A DNA stretch of 64,000 nt from Erigeron canadensis (taxonomy: Eukaryota > Streptophyta > Magnoliopsida > Asterales > Asteraceae), in the NCBI RefSeq assembly GCF_010389155.1, contig NC_057766.1, forward strand, positions 33,613,516 through 33,677,515, in the 5' to 3' direction. The position numbers and the translations under genes were made by a program. Of this stretch, positions 11,873 through 23,201 are shown one piece after another. The notes beneath the pieces were generated by a model. That model was not told the origin of the DNA. It worked only from the letters and a program-made list of their open reading frames with translations, and ran no database searches. Numbering within the stretch: position 1 is the stretch's first letter; every line of letters starts with the position of its first letter.

Positions 11873-12126
11873 ATATATATATATATATATATGACTCGTT
11901 TCAAATTCACACCGCGACTCGTAAGAGTCGGGAAAAAAAAGAGTCACCAGCGTCGCCTTATTTTTAGTGTATATCGACTAGTGACTCTTACAAGTCTAAC
12001 CGAAACCGTGACAACTTAGCTATTGACCATATTGTTATTTGCACAGAACCACCATATTCACAATACAATAGAATCATTATTTCATTTTTTTATTACATCT
12101 AATCAATTCAAATAAACCTAGTAGTT

Positions 12127-12177
12127 ATTATTATTATTATTATTATCATTATTATTATTATTATTATTATTATTAAC
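12127..12177. repeat. (ATT)n microsatellite
   Basis: About sixteen ATT units with one CAT interruption. A second trinucleotide run, mostly AAT with AAC variants, lies at 12481-12538. Confidence 0.9.
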
Positions 12178-12480
12178 AGTCCTACCAAACTACTTCTATA
12201 TTTAAAATTATTTAAAATAGCTAAAAATACTTTTATTATTCTAAGAAATTAAGAATAGTAAATGAGAAGTACGTGTTATAAAGTTAAGTTAGAAGTGTAA
12301 TCTATAGACAACAAATAAAAAAAATTGTGTATATTAGATTTTCATTACAACTGTTATGTATTTTATTTTTTAGACTAAATTTATCTTTTTTTAACGTTAA
12401 ACTAATCTCTATATGTGTAAATTTAATGATATGTAAATTATTGTTATGTTATGTTATAGATTGTAAGATTGAAAAAGAAC

Positions 12481-12538
12481 ATAATAATAATAATAACAAT
12501 AACAATAATAATAATAATAAAAATAATAATAATAAAAA
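12481..12538. repeat. (AAT)n microsatellite
   Basis: About nineteen AAT/AAC/AAA-type units. Translation of it gives a poly-Asn run that should not be taken for a protein. Confidence 0.9.
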
Positions 12539-12711
12539 AGCTGATGTCCAAATGACGTCTGATGAATGTGTGTACATCCATATATGTGCAAGTTGTAAAA
12601 GCTATTTATATTCCCCAACTATTGGTTGACCCAGCCACCAAGTCGGTTGCAAAAACTTATATACTATTTCCTTTTCCTACTTTTATACCAAACAATCCAA
12701 ACGTGGCCTAA

Positions 12712-13914
12712 GGGTCAAGGGTGTAGTAAGTTTGTCTTATCGGCAAAATTTATCGGCAAACATCGGCTCATTGGCTAACCTATAGCACATGTATCGACTA
12801 GTTTTGGAAAGTTTAATCGGCTAGTTTTGGCTGTATATATCGGCATGTTTTGGCCGATACTTGTGAACGTTGGGAGCGTGTACTTGTGACCGTTTTCTTT
12901 TGTTCTTGTGCCAATCTTGTTCTCTCGTCGGAGACCTAAAAAATCGATTTGGGGTTTTCGATTTTGAGGTTAAATCTATGTTTTTCTTGGCTTCTATTGC
13001 CTAACGTTATAAATCACCCTTTCCGGTGAGATCGGAAACAAGGGGTTTCCGGTCGTTGCCAGACAAAAAAGTTCACTTTTATTACGGCCAAAACTTTGTT
13101 TGGCTTGTGCAAGGGTGTAGTTGGTTATGTGACTACTTGTTGATTCGGTTTTCCGGCGATCCTTTTTTTGGGGTTTCCGGTTTAATCGATATGGTTCTTG
13201 TTGCTTTGTTAGTTCGGTTTTCCAGCGAGCCCTTTCTTGGGTTTCCGGTAAACTGTTGGTGCTGCTGCATGTTGCATCGGTTTTCCGACGAGCCTTTTCT
13301 TGGGTTTATAGTTAATTGTTGTTGCTTACGGCAGTTTGTTTTCTGGCGAACCCTTTCTTGGGTTTTCGATTAGACTGCTACTGCTTATATGTATATTTAT
13401 GTATTTTTATCTTTTTACATTGCCGTTAATTGCATTTTTGTGAATAGCTTGGTAGTGTTAATTTAGAGGTAACGTTGCCGGATTTTTCCTTGGTAGCGTT
13501 GTCAGATTTTGTTCTATTAAAGCAATAAGTAGCCGGAAAAAGTAGTTTTTAGCCGATGATGATATTGTTGAACAGTTTTAGGTTACCGGTAAAATGGGCG
13601 ATGATGATCCGAGACGTATCTTGGCAGGGTAAACCTTCGGGTTAGCAGCCATGGCGTCACCGACTTCCGAAATTTCCAACCCTCAAATTTTGAGCCCAAG
13701 TTTTATTTTAAACAAAAAAAGGTCACTTCATTAGTTTTCCGGCAACTTCGATTATAAATTCCGGTTACCTTTTATTAGTTTTCAAATTGGCAATTTCTTT
13801 GCTACACCACTTGTATTGGCTAGTTTTTGGCAACAACACGTGGCAAATTGTGATTCGTCGACAACTTGCCAAACTAGCCAATTTGCCAAAACTTTGGCGC
13901 TACACCCTTGCCCC
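12712..13914. mobile_element. Non-autonomous PIF/Harbinger-type element, 1203 bases
   Basis: The ends are GGGTCAAGGGTGTAG at the left and, inverted, GGGGCAAGGGTGTAG at the right (14 of 15 identical). Flanking TAA at 12709-12711 and 13915-13917 is a 3-base target duplication of the TWA type used by PIF/Harbinger elements. Both subterminal regions are full of TTTGGC/GCCAA and CGGC motifs. No transposase is present. The interior holds four tandem units at 13146-13372, and the stretch before them looks like a 5' untranslated region, which may be captured sequence. Confidence 0.75.
13146..13372 (+). repeat. Four tandem units of about 60-66 bases inside the Harbinger-type element
   Basis: Each unit begins like CGGTTTTCCGGCGA(G/T)CC, continues with TTTCTTGGGTTTCCGG and ends in a variable TTGTTG-rich part. 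Units start near 13146, 13215, 13278 and 13335. Read in one frame they give a repeated RFS-x-EPFLGF-like peptide, but that frame lacks an ATG and is best seen as a by-product of the repeat. Confidence 0.75.
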
Positions 13915-13917
13915 TAA

Positions 13918-15334
13918 TATCATATTTGTTTTCATCATTTCATATGTTATAGTTGTAAAACGGCAAAACACAAAACGCTATTTCTTTTCATTTTGTAATA
14001 GTTGAAAGAAAAAAAACTAAGAATAAGAAATGTCATATGCAAGATTTGAATGTCTCGTAACAAGATAAAGTACTCGCGCGTTGCGACAGTGAGATGGTGG
14101 GGATGACGAAACCCAAAATTTGCTTAATCCGGTATCAAACGGGAACTACGAGCAAATAGAACACCTTTCAAAAGTATGTTATAGAGTGTGATAGGTCATA
14201 GAGTGTGATAGCCAAATACTTTGTACGGACTCAACCATCGGATTTAAAAATTTGTCGAAAGTATATCAAATGACCTCTCTAATGAAAGAGCATGAAATTT
14301 TAAGAACATCCATATAATATCGATGTACGGTTTTTGAGATAAAAGATTTTGAATGAATTAGATGAATAAATGATTTATAAATGAGAAAAAAATGAGTGGT
14401 TGAGATTTGAGTAGAGAGAAAAAATTAGTGGTTGCGATTTCTTCTAAGAAAATTAAGAATAAGTGACAATAATATTTTGAGGTTTTTAACTAAAAAATGA
14501 AAATAAGAATGTATTAAGATGTGAGTAAATTAGATATATCAAACTTTTAATTTTAATAAAGAAGACGGGTGGGGTGGGGGTTGGAGGCAGTTACCCAAGT
14601 AGAATTTTAATTTTGTAAAAACCCTTCATACCTCATGCTCTTGATGTAATGCTCAAAATCAAATGGTCTAAAGTTATACGGAGTAGTAAAAAGTAAAATG
14701 CCAAATTTAGACTTCGAGTAATGAAGAAGCTTCTATACGGCATGACAAAGATTTACACTTTTAGATGACGAAACCAACAAATGGGTACTACATTTACACA
14801 TTTAACTTTTTTCTTTATATTAAACAGTCAAATGTGACGTTAAAAGTGTAAACTTATTGTCACCAAAAATGTCAAATTTAGACTTCACGTGCCTTAGATG
14901 AAGCTTCCTTCACAAAAATTTCCATTATTGTGTACCAAACTTATAAGTGATGTATCATAATGTGATTAGTGATAGTATATTGCTAAGATTTTTTTTATCT
15001 TGGGATTTATCATTAAGATTCGAGTTTTACGTTTTATATTCGAGTTTAGAACTTTAGAACTAAAAATAGAAAAATTTACCTTAAAAAGTAACAAATGGTG
15101 TACTATATATCCAACTAACTTTATTCTCTATATCAAACAGTCAAAATGTCAAATCAAAAGAAAAAGTCCAGTTTAATGTCTATTACACGGGTATAACTTG
15201 GCATACTAACTGTGTCGACTATTCCTGGTGGTATGGCTATTTTAGTCCTATACGACAAAATGATAAATCATATATAATGCATCATGAATGGTTGTTGAAG
15301 TAATCAAATTACATATTATATGTATATATAATAA
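13918..15334. other. Intergenic DNA, no gene seen
   Basis: AT-rich DNA with a CTCGCGCGTTGCGAC stretch near 14073 that resembles an inverted Helitron terminus but lacks a clean CTAG. No coding region is supported. Confidence 0.4.
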
Positions 15335-15506
15335 GGGGAAGAGAATATGAGGCTGTTAGTCACTTAAGTTGAGTGAAAAACCTCTTACATCTTTTTTTAA
15401 AATCATAAAAATCATGAGGGCCAAACATTTATTCAAAATATTAATATATTGGTATGTGAGAGGTTTTTCACCCAAGTTGGGTGCATAACAGCCTTATACT
15501 AACTTT
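15335..15506. mobile_element. Short MITE family M1, copy 2
   Basis: Same arms as the copy at 11684-11872 (AGAATATGAGGCTGTTAG at the left, AACAGCCTTATACTAACT at the right). It abuts a Helitron-type element that starts at 15507. Confidence 0.65.
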
Positions 15507-15919
15507 TCTAATATAATAAAGAAGGGAGATCTTAGCTACCGTACCGGTGCTTACGTCAGTTGACGTCAGCAAGTTTGTCTTTTTCGTTTTTTTTACTATA
15601 GTATACATTTAGACTTTTTTACTTTTATCACTTAACTTTTTAGGTTTTTAACTTAAGTCTAACATTTTTATTTTTATACAAACTTAAATATAGTTTACTT
15701 TTAAAGTTCTTAATTTTTATCAATTAACTTTGGGGTTTTAACTTTAATTATCAAATCTTTAACTTTTATCATCAAACTTTTGGTTTTTTCAACTTTGACC
15801 ACCCATTTTGTTTTACTTTCTACCCCTTATAGTAAACTTTAAGTGTCCAAACCTTTAAGTAATACTAGATGTATGTTTACTTGACGCGTCGGTGGTCGTT
15901 GTCCGGATAAAAATTCTAG
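15507..15919 (+). mobile_element. Small non-autonomous Helitron-type element
   Basis: It starts TCTAATATAATAAAG, like Helitron 5' ends (TC plus AT-rich), and ends GTCCGGATAAAAATTCTAG followed by T, with GC-rich GACGCGTCGGTGGTCG just inside the 3' end. The length of 413 bases and absence of coding sequence suit a non-autonomous copy. The 5' flanking base is T rather than the expected A, so the left end is less secure than the right. Confidence 0.55.
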
Positions 15920-17022
15920 TTATAGTTAATTCTTATAAAACCGAAGGATGACAATTAAAAAGTACAAGTATTATAAGGTTGTAATCAAATAAAAACAAAA
16001 CAAAAAAAATTAGAAATGAGATCTTAATCATACATTTCCCTTCTTTTTTTTTTTTTCTCCTTTTCTCTTTTTACCTTCTCTTTCTAATTATTTCTTTCAA
16101 AATAAAACTGATTTAATTTGGATAAAAATACAGTACGAGTTCCGCTCTTAAAGGTATCAATAAGGTGTAGTTGTTAGGGTGATAGTTCATAATAAACGAT
16201 AGATATAAAGGGTAATCAGTGATCAACTTGATAGGCTTCGCCTTTAATCAATATGGTTCCGGCATGAACTAAAGGGCACCGCCATGGATGATGAAAAAAA
16301 AAAATTGTTTTTCTTCAATGGATTTTTATTTAAAAGAAATAAAAGCAAAAATAAATATAAAAAAAAAACAACATTAAAAACTAATATAGAAGTAAGAAAA
16401 GATAGAAAAAAGAAAGAAAATATGTAACTTGACTTGAAAAAAAGCATTTACATACTTTTATAGTCATAGCCAACACGATACGGAGGTGTAATGATGGTAG
16501 TAACGGATGGCACGATGATGGTAGCGGTGTGGTTGTTGATGTAAAAGTATTTAATGTAATAGAGTAGTATAGTTATTTAAGAATTAATGGTAGATTTTAT
16601 ATATTAACTTCATTAAAGATAACTATAACTATTTTAAATAAATAATATAGATATTTTAAATGAAAATCTTTAAAATAATGGAAAGAATAAAAAGCGACAA
16701 TTTAGTGAAGAAAAAATTAAAAATAATTGAATGTTTTATAATATGCTATAAATATATACATATATCTCATTTTACACACTGGGTGCATTTGTCTTTTCAA
16801 CACTGATTTGGGTGCGCATATATACATACGTAGTCTATAACCATTTGCATAGTTGCATTTGCTACTACTGTGTCATCGTGTATGTGTGTTCCAACAGGTT
16901 TTTTTATCATTATTATTGTTATTATTTCTTTCACTTAATCTTTTTTCTTTAGTGTTTATCTAGTTATCCTGATTGCATCATCAGCTTTGACAATTTTCCA
17001 ACTATTAATTTGATAATCCTTC
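15920..17022. other. Upstream region of ALDH2, no gene seen
   Basis: AT-rich with poly-pyrimidine tracts near 16040-16090. The final few hundred bases are likely ALDH2 promoter sequence. Only the TATA box could be recognised. Confidence 0.4.
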
Positions 17023-17032
17023 CTATATATAC
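17023..17032 (+). promoter_or_regulatory. Probable TATA box of ALDH2
   Basis: CTATATATAC lies about 105 bases before the ATG of the aldehyde dehydrogenase. Transcription would then start near 17055-17065 and leave a 5' leader of about 65-70 bases. Confidence 0.5.
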
Positions 17033-17127
17033 ACACTCACTCACATGACACATACGTACATACATACATTTATATACATCACACTAGTTAGATCGTTTTA
17101 TTGTTATATATATTTTTCCAGATAAAA

Positions 17128-20100
17128 ATGGCTGCCCGGAAAATGTCATCTATGTTTTCCTCATCTCACGCTCCTATTTTCTTACGATCATCTTTAGGTA
17201 TTACTATTATTTGTTTTTCTTTTGATCATCAGTTCTGTTTTTCTTTGTTTAACAATGAAGATCATATCTTCCTTGTTTTTGGTATCATTTATTTATTTCT
17301 TTAGTTTTGACTTGTTGATATATATTAGATATGATCTATTGTAGATAATAATCTACAATATATATATTATAAAATTAACTAAGTAAGTGCCGCCTTCTGC
17401 GGGTTTTGAGCCCCAGTACCTCGACGGTGTATGGGGAGGTTAAGATGTAGGCAGACCTTACCTCTATCTAAGTAGAGAGGCTGCTTCCCGTTTCTACCTA
17501 AATGGTAGAAAAGGCCCTCCAACCTTTACATGGGATGAGGATCGAACCCATAGCCTCTGTCTCCAGAGGCAAGGGTGTTTACCACTGATCCAACCATGCT
17601 GCTTTTTTATATATATGTAAGAAAACAAAATAACATTCCTCACTAGGAGGTGTTTGGTATTACAAAGATTTTGGGTATCTAAAATGGTGTTTCGCTTTTT
17701 TAAAACTGCATTTTATCTCTATACACTCTTTTTCATTATTATTATTATTAATTATTTTCATAATACAACCGCAATAGTCAGATAATCTTTTTAAAATAGC
17801 ATTCTCAAACAACCTCTAATTATAGAGCCCTGCTAATACGTACCCATCATACAGATTATTCTTATTTCTTTAAAGTAAAAGATCTAAAGTTAGATATGCC
17901 ACCATGAGTTGCCTAATTTTTGTAAGCTGATAAATGAAAAAAACAACAAAAAGTTGGTGTAATGTGTTCCTTGGATTAATTTTAAAAATTCTGACTTTTC
18001 AAAGTTTTGAAAAAAGAAATATAATACATCCAGCCAAATCCACCATCGCATTGCATCTGTGATGTTCTGAACTCTGAGCTAAGCAGGCTCATGTTGCATA
18101 ATTCAACACGTAGAACCTTTATGTAATATATTTTGTGACATCAATAGCAGAAGAAGTATCATTTTGGCTGTATGGAAAATGTTAGTACCTTTTTTTGTTC
18201 TAATCTTTCGGTTGGAACTATTTTGTGTTCCTTTGTGTTTAATGCATGTATATGTATCCGATAAGCGTTACCTATATTGGGTTAGTTAGTCAGGCTTCTT
18301 TTTTTTTTGTCATTGTTGTTGTATGCAGCTGATTTTGATGATTAATGGCATAATTTTAATTAGGTCGTTACTCTGGCCGAGGGACCAGGATCACTAAGTT
18401 TAGTACAGCTGCTGCTTTAGAGGAACCAATAACTCCACCTGTCAAGGTTGAACATACCAAGCTCCTCATCAATGGACAGTTTGTGGATGCAGCTTCAGGT
18501 ATATAAGTCGTAGGTTGTGTTTGTGCAAATCCATTGTGTTTTCCAGTAAAGAACTGATATTGAATGATTTTTGGCACAGGAAAGACTTTTCCAACCTTGG
18601 ATCCAAGAACAGGGCAACTTATTGCCAATGTAGCTGAGGGAGATGTTGAAGATGTTAATCGTGCAGTGTCTGCAGCACGAAAAGCATTTGATGAAGGCCC
18701 CTGGCCAAAAATGACAGCTTATGTAAGCTGATGGTTTTCAATATATTCCTTGGTTCTTGCTGTTAACTGCTTTTTGGATCATTATGTCATTTTTCATATA
18801 TTTCACCAGGAAAGATCTCGGATATTGTTGCGTTTTGCTGATTTGGTTGAGAAGCATGCCGATGATATAACAGCTCTTGAAGTTTGGGATAATGGGAAGC
18901 CATATGAACAGGCAGCCTCAGATGAAATACCATTGTTCATTCGTCTTTTCCGGTATTATGCTGGTGAGTAGTTTTGGTTGCATTCACATGGAGGAACTGA
19001 GAAAACAAAACTGGATCACATATAGTAGTTCAAAATTTTCGAGGGTTAAAATTGTTATTCACTTATTCCTGAATCGACATAGAACATCTGAGCACAGTTA
19101 ACCTGATTCACTTCATTTGTATATAATTATAGCTTCATAGAAAAGACTAATTGGTGTTGCTTATGTCCTTGTGAGTTAGATTATACTTTTTCCTATAAAA
19201 ATTAACCATCTTGGTGCTTTTACTGTTGTTACTATTTCATAGGTTGGGCCGATAAAATTCATGGCCTTACAGTTCAGGCTGACGGGCCGCATCATGTTCA
19301 GACATTGCATGAACCGATTGGCGTTGCAGGCCAGATAATACCATGGAACTTTCCTCTTCTGATGTATTCTTGGAAGGTTGGGCCTGCATTGGCATGCGGT
19401 AACACTGTAGTGCTTAAAACTGCTGAACAGACGCCATTATCTGCCCTCTACGTGTCAAAGCTTTTCCATGAGGTATTATTTGTATTTATAACATTTAAAT
19501 GTGTCTGGTAAGATCAATTAGGTTTCTTATTATCAAATGATTAACAGGCAGGACTTCCTCCTGGTGTGTTGAATATTGTGTCTGGTTATGGTCCGAGTGC
19601 TGGTGCTGCTCTTGCTAGCCACATGGAGGTGGATAAGGTTTGTACAAGGATATATAATTGGATTTATAGATTACATTCACACAATGCTAACCTCATATTT
19701 TCGTGAATATATGCAGCTTGCTTTCACAGGATCCACTGAGACTGGAAAAATTGTTCTTGGATTAGCTGCAAAAAGCAATCTGAAACCAGTGTCTCTAGAA
19801 CTCGGTGGTAAATCTCCTTTCATTGTTTGTGAGGATGCAAATGTTGACGAAGCTGTTGATCTGGCACATGCTGCTCTGTTCTACAATCAGGTGTGCATCA
19901 GAGATTTCTATTCTAACGTAGAAATAGAATTTGTGATTGAAAATTTAACTTGGTTTCACTATGCTGCTATTTGCAGGGCCAATGCTGTTGTGCTGGATCA
20001 CGTACATTTGTGCACGAACGTGTCTATGATGAGTTCCTAGAGAAAGCAAAGGCTAAAGCCTTGCAACGTGTGGTTGGTGACCCTTTCAAGAAAGGTGTTG

Positions 20101-20901
20101 AACAAGGTCCCCAGGTATTGCTTGCTACAATTAGTACCCAAAAAAAAACATTTCAAACTTATTTATGAATTTCTACGTAGGAATCCTTTTGAGAAACTTT
20201 AGAGTGTGATCATATTTTGTACTTGTTGTCCATGCTCAGGTTGACTCTGATCAATTTAATAAGATCTTAAAGTACATAAGATCAGGAGTCGACAGCGGTG
20301 CTACTCTTGAAACCGGAGGTGAAAGATTTGGTTCCAATGGATACTATATCCAACCCACTGTTTTCTCAAATGTCCAGGTAACGTTTTCAAACACCACGCT
20401 GTGATAAAAACTGACATATTTTAGTGCATTTTTATCGAATCTATATCATTTATATTCCTGTTTCTTTCAAGTAGGATGACATGCTAATAGCAAAAGACGA
20501 AATCTTTGGACCAGTACAGTCGATTCTTAAATTCAAGTGAGCTAAGATTAATCCCTGAATGTATATGTTCACTTCCCTGTTTTTTTTTTCTTTTCTCATA
20601 TTTACCAATTGTTTTATTATAAAATAGGAATATCGATGAGGTCATCCGAAGATCAAATGCATCTCCATTCGGACTAGCTGCTGGTGTTTTTACACAAAAT
20701 CTTGACACTGCTAATACTTTAACCCGTGCATTGAAAGTGGGAACTGTGTGGATCAACTGCTTTGACGTATTTGATGCTGCAATTCCTTTTGGTGGCTACA
20801 AGATGAGTGGCCATGGTAGAGAAAAGGGAATTTACAGCCTCAACAGCTACCTGCAAGTTAAGGCTGTCGTTACTCGTCTCAAGAATCCAGCATGGCTATA
20901 G
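17128..20901 (+). CDS. ALDH2B: Mitochondrial aldehyde dehydrogenase, family 2 (ALDH2B type), 11 exons
   Basis: Oxidises acetaldehyde and related aldehydes to acids with NAD+ in the mitochondrial matrix. The exons are 17128-17197, 18364-18498, 18580-18722, 18810-18963, 19243-19472, 19548-19637, 19717-19890, 19977-20114, 20240-20377, 20475-20536 and 20628-20901. Joined they give 535 residues without a stop, close to known ALDH2B4/B7 proteins. All junctions are GT-AG and in phase. The N-terminus is basic and serine-rich with no acids for the first 30 or so residues, as in a mitochondrial presequence. Key residues are present: oxyanion Asn 203 (PWNFP), GSTETG at 279-284, Glu 302 (LELGGK) and catalytic Cys 336 in GQCCCAGS. 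Intron 1 is 1.17 kb and carries a SINE. The gene is tail-to-tail with a glycosyltransferase 574 bases away. Confidence 0.95.
17386..17600 (-). mobile_element. tRNA-derived SINE, family A, copy 2, inside ALDH2 intron 1
   Basis: In reverse orientation it shows box A-like TGGATCAGTGG (complement at 17582-17592), box B GGGTTCGATCC (complement at 17539-17549) and the shared body (CCTCTCTACTTAG, TTAACCTCCCCATACACC). It is antisense to ALDH2 transcription and does not touch the splice sites. Confidence 0.75.
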
Positions 20902-21076
20902 TTATGTACTTCTTTTCTTTGTTCTTAACATCTTTTGTGCATTCTGATTATAAATGCATATGGATTCAAAGAGACATATTATTGCTTGTTATCATTTTCA
21001 ACATAATGAAGATTTTCATCTAGTTCGTGTTCAAATAGCCATTTTGTAATGCTTTTTATAGCCTATCGTATCACTC

Positions 21077-21082
21077 AATAAA
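21077..21082 (+). terminator. Candidate polyadenylation signal of ALDH2
   Basis: AATAAA about 175 bases after the stop codon, a plausible distance for a plant 3' untranslated region. Confidence 0.4.
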
Positions 21083-21475
21083 ACACAAGTTCTTTACTTA
21101 TCATTCAGCACACATTGACTCTGAATGTTCTCTTATTTTAACAGTTACAGTTCATTTTTTGGATAATTCTGACTGCATCATTATTTCTTCATTACCGTTT
21201 TATATAGGTAAACAACTTGGGTGGGTTGGGTTGTTAAAGCATAACAAAGAACACCCACCTAACAATCCAACCCCTACTCATATCACAATCTTAATTGATC
21301 ATCACAGAAAGCCACCAAGTGACATTACATCATAAATGATTATAACTCGAGAGTCCCTATAAGTTCAAATCATAAAATGCAAAGCTCATGTTTCTTAGAT
21401 TCTGATACATCAAGCGACATTTATTTGACTATGGTGATTGGATTCTCACTAAGAGAGTATCGTTCATAAGAAAAT

Positions 21476-22909
21476 CTATGCCACTCCATTACTCTTACTG
21501 GAGTTTCTAACACTTTGTAATTCTTCTACGAGTTCATTCAGTGTCCGCCAAGACGACCCACCTTCTGCCATAGCTTCTTTTGCAGCTGAGGCAACCTCCT
21601 TAACCTTCTTCCTTGCCTCTTTCCCCTTTTTTCCTTCCATTAGCTCTTTTACCATTTTCTTTAATCCATCTGGTTTCACAAACCCCTTCACCGACCCGTC
21701 ACATGTTTCAACCCGTAACCCAATTTTAATTTCCTCCACCACCATCCTTGCATTTAGAGGCTGATCAGCCATCATAGGCCATGCTAGTATTGGTACCCCT
21801 GAACAGATGCTTTCCAAAACAGAGTTCCAACCGCAGTGGCTTAAAAACCCTTTCACGCTCTCGTGGTTCAGAATCTCCCTTTGGTCCACCCATTCTCGTA
21901 CGATCATCCCTCTTTCTCCCACTTTTTCTTGAAGCCCATCCAGAACACTTGTCTCACATTTCCTCACCACCCATAAAAAATCCACTTCTGATTCTTCCAA
22001 ACCACTGGATATGGCTTCTAGCTGTTGTGTTGAAATCTCTGCTTGTGTACCAAATGCTACATATAGGACCAAGCACCCCCTGGCTTGCTTTAGGTCTAGC
22101 CACTCAATCCATTTGGGCTTTTGATCAGCATTCGTTGAAGACTCGGCCAAGCAAAGAGGCCCTACACACCAAACTTTGGATTTTGCCTCACTAGTTAAAT
22201 AGTATATAAACAGAGGCTCTAGCTCATAGAAGCTATTCGAAATCAAGCCATAGCTATTCAGTGACGCCATAGCTACCTCCATTATGAAGTCAAACTGAGG
22301 TCCCCTTGGATCCCGCAGATTGAAAGGCTCGTCATAGTCATTCCTAGTGACTTTGATCCAAGGGAACCTAGTCACAGTTAAGAAGTCATCATCTGACTCA
22401 GGTCCTGACAAGAGTCGGTTAAAGCCCACTTCTCGGTTCACAGCATCTACATAGTTGCTCATACCATAAAACGAAAACCGAGGAATCCCAAACTTATTTG
22501 CAGATGCAAGTGTCCAACTCAAAAACCCATCAGAAATGATACACAAGACATTGGAAAGATTCATAAGTGCTTGTTCAAAGTAAGGCTGCATACACTTTGT
22601 TGCAATGGCAAATTTCCTAAAGAGCGATATAGAAGGCAACTTATCTGTACTTTCTACACCTCGAGGTATTTCTTCAACATTACAGGCAAACGGAAGGTCT
22701 ACAATAGAGACACAACCATCCGGGCACCTCTCAAGACTCTTAGCAATAAAAGACTTGTTCTCTTTGGTGGTAAATATTGTGACCGTAATGCCTCGAGCCA
22801 CAAGAAGTTGGGCCAAATGCAGCAAAGGGATTGTGTGGCCTTTGGCCATGAATGGAAACAGTACTATTTGAGGGGTCTGTGTTGAATCAACAGGAAGTGA
22901 TGAAAGCAT
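21476..22909 (-). CDS. UDP-glycosyltransferase, UGT90A-like, copy 1
   Basis: One exon, 477 residues, usual for plant family 1 glycosyltransferases. Such cytosolic enzymes move a sugar from a UDP-sugar to a small acceptor. The acceptor cannot be read from the sequence. The N-terminal half has the catalytic His 25 in PFMAKGHTIPL and the partner Asp 127 in IISDG. The C-terminal PSPG box runs from Trp 340 to Gln 383, with the HCGWNS core and a final Asp-Gln, which usually indicates UDP-glucose. Motifs such as WCVGPLCL, VLYVAFGTQAEIS, VKGFLSHCGWNS and VVEEIKIGLRVET match my memory of Arabidopsis UGT90A1 well. A TATA box lies about 65 bases upstream. It is a diverged paralogue of the gene at 42879-44303. 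The gene looks intact. Confidence 0.93.
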   Translation of the reverse strand: MLSSLPVDSTQTPQIVLFPFMAKGHTIPLLHLAQLLVARGITVTIFTTKENKSFIAKSLERCPDGCVSIVDLPFACNVEEIPRGVESTDKLPSISLFRKFAIATKCMQPYFEQALMNLSNVLCIISDGFLSWTLASANKFGIPRFSFYGMSNYVDAVNREVGFNRLLSGPESDDDFLTVTRFPWIKVTRNDYDEPFNLRDPRGPQFDFIMEVAMASLNSYGLISNSFYELEPLFIYYLTSEAKSKVWCVGPLCLAESSTNADQKPKWIEWLDLKQARGCLVLYVAFGTQAEISTQQLEAISSGLEESEVDFLWVVRKCETSVLDGLQEKVGERGMIVREWVDQREILNHESVKGFLSHCGWNSVLESICSGVPILAWPMMADQPLNARMVVEEIKIGLRVETCDGSVKGFVKPDGLKKMVKELMEGKKGKEARKKVKEVASAAKEAMAEGGSSWRTLNELVEELQSVRNSSKSNGVA

Positions 22910-22965
22910 TTTTTTTTTTGTGTGTATATGTTGTGTTGTATATATTCTGCTATGTTTGTCATTGG

Positions 22966-22977
22966 TTATATATATAG
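22966..22977 (-). promoter_or_regulatory. Probable TATA box of UGT copy 1
   Basis: On the minus strand CTATATATATAA lies about 60-65 bases before the ATG at 22909, giving a short leader rich in CA repeats. Confidence 0.5.
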
Positions 22978-23201
22978 GACTATATGTATTTAGAAGACCT
23001 CTTATTTTTCAATAACAGTCAAAACTCCTAAATTATGTAATGAATCACATGTTTTTAAAGTTCATTCACACGTGAAACGTTATAAAAATGTGTTGCAAAA
23101 TAAAAATGTTTTCCAAACCTTATACATAACCGTTTGTTCACATGCTAACAGATATGTGAACAAATTCATTCACAAAGTTTTCACGATTCTTGAAAAAAAA
23201 A

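Noticed and set aside
12327..12629. Open frame with a poly-Asn run
   Set aside because: Produced by the (AAT)n microsatellite. No family and no supporting context.
13026..13373. Open frame of 115 residues with repeated RFS-x-EPFLGF motifs
   Set aside because: It begins at GTG, not ATG, lies wholly within a transposon and is produced by four DNA tandem units. There is no family match.
14060..14090. Inverted Helitron terminus around CTCGCGCGTTGCGAC
   Set aside because: The GC-rich core matches other ends, but the required CTAG is missing (reads CTTG on the minus strand) and no hairpin is clear.
21781..22885. Plus-strand open frames of 88-137 residues opposite UGT copy 1
   Set aside because: They are antisense shadows of a well-conserved glycosyltransferase coding region.
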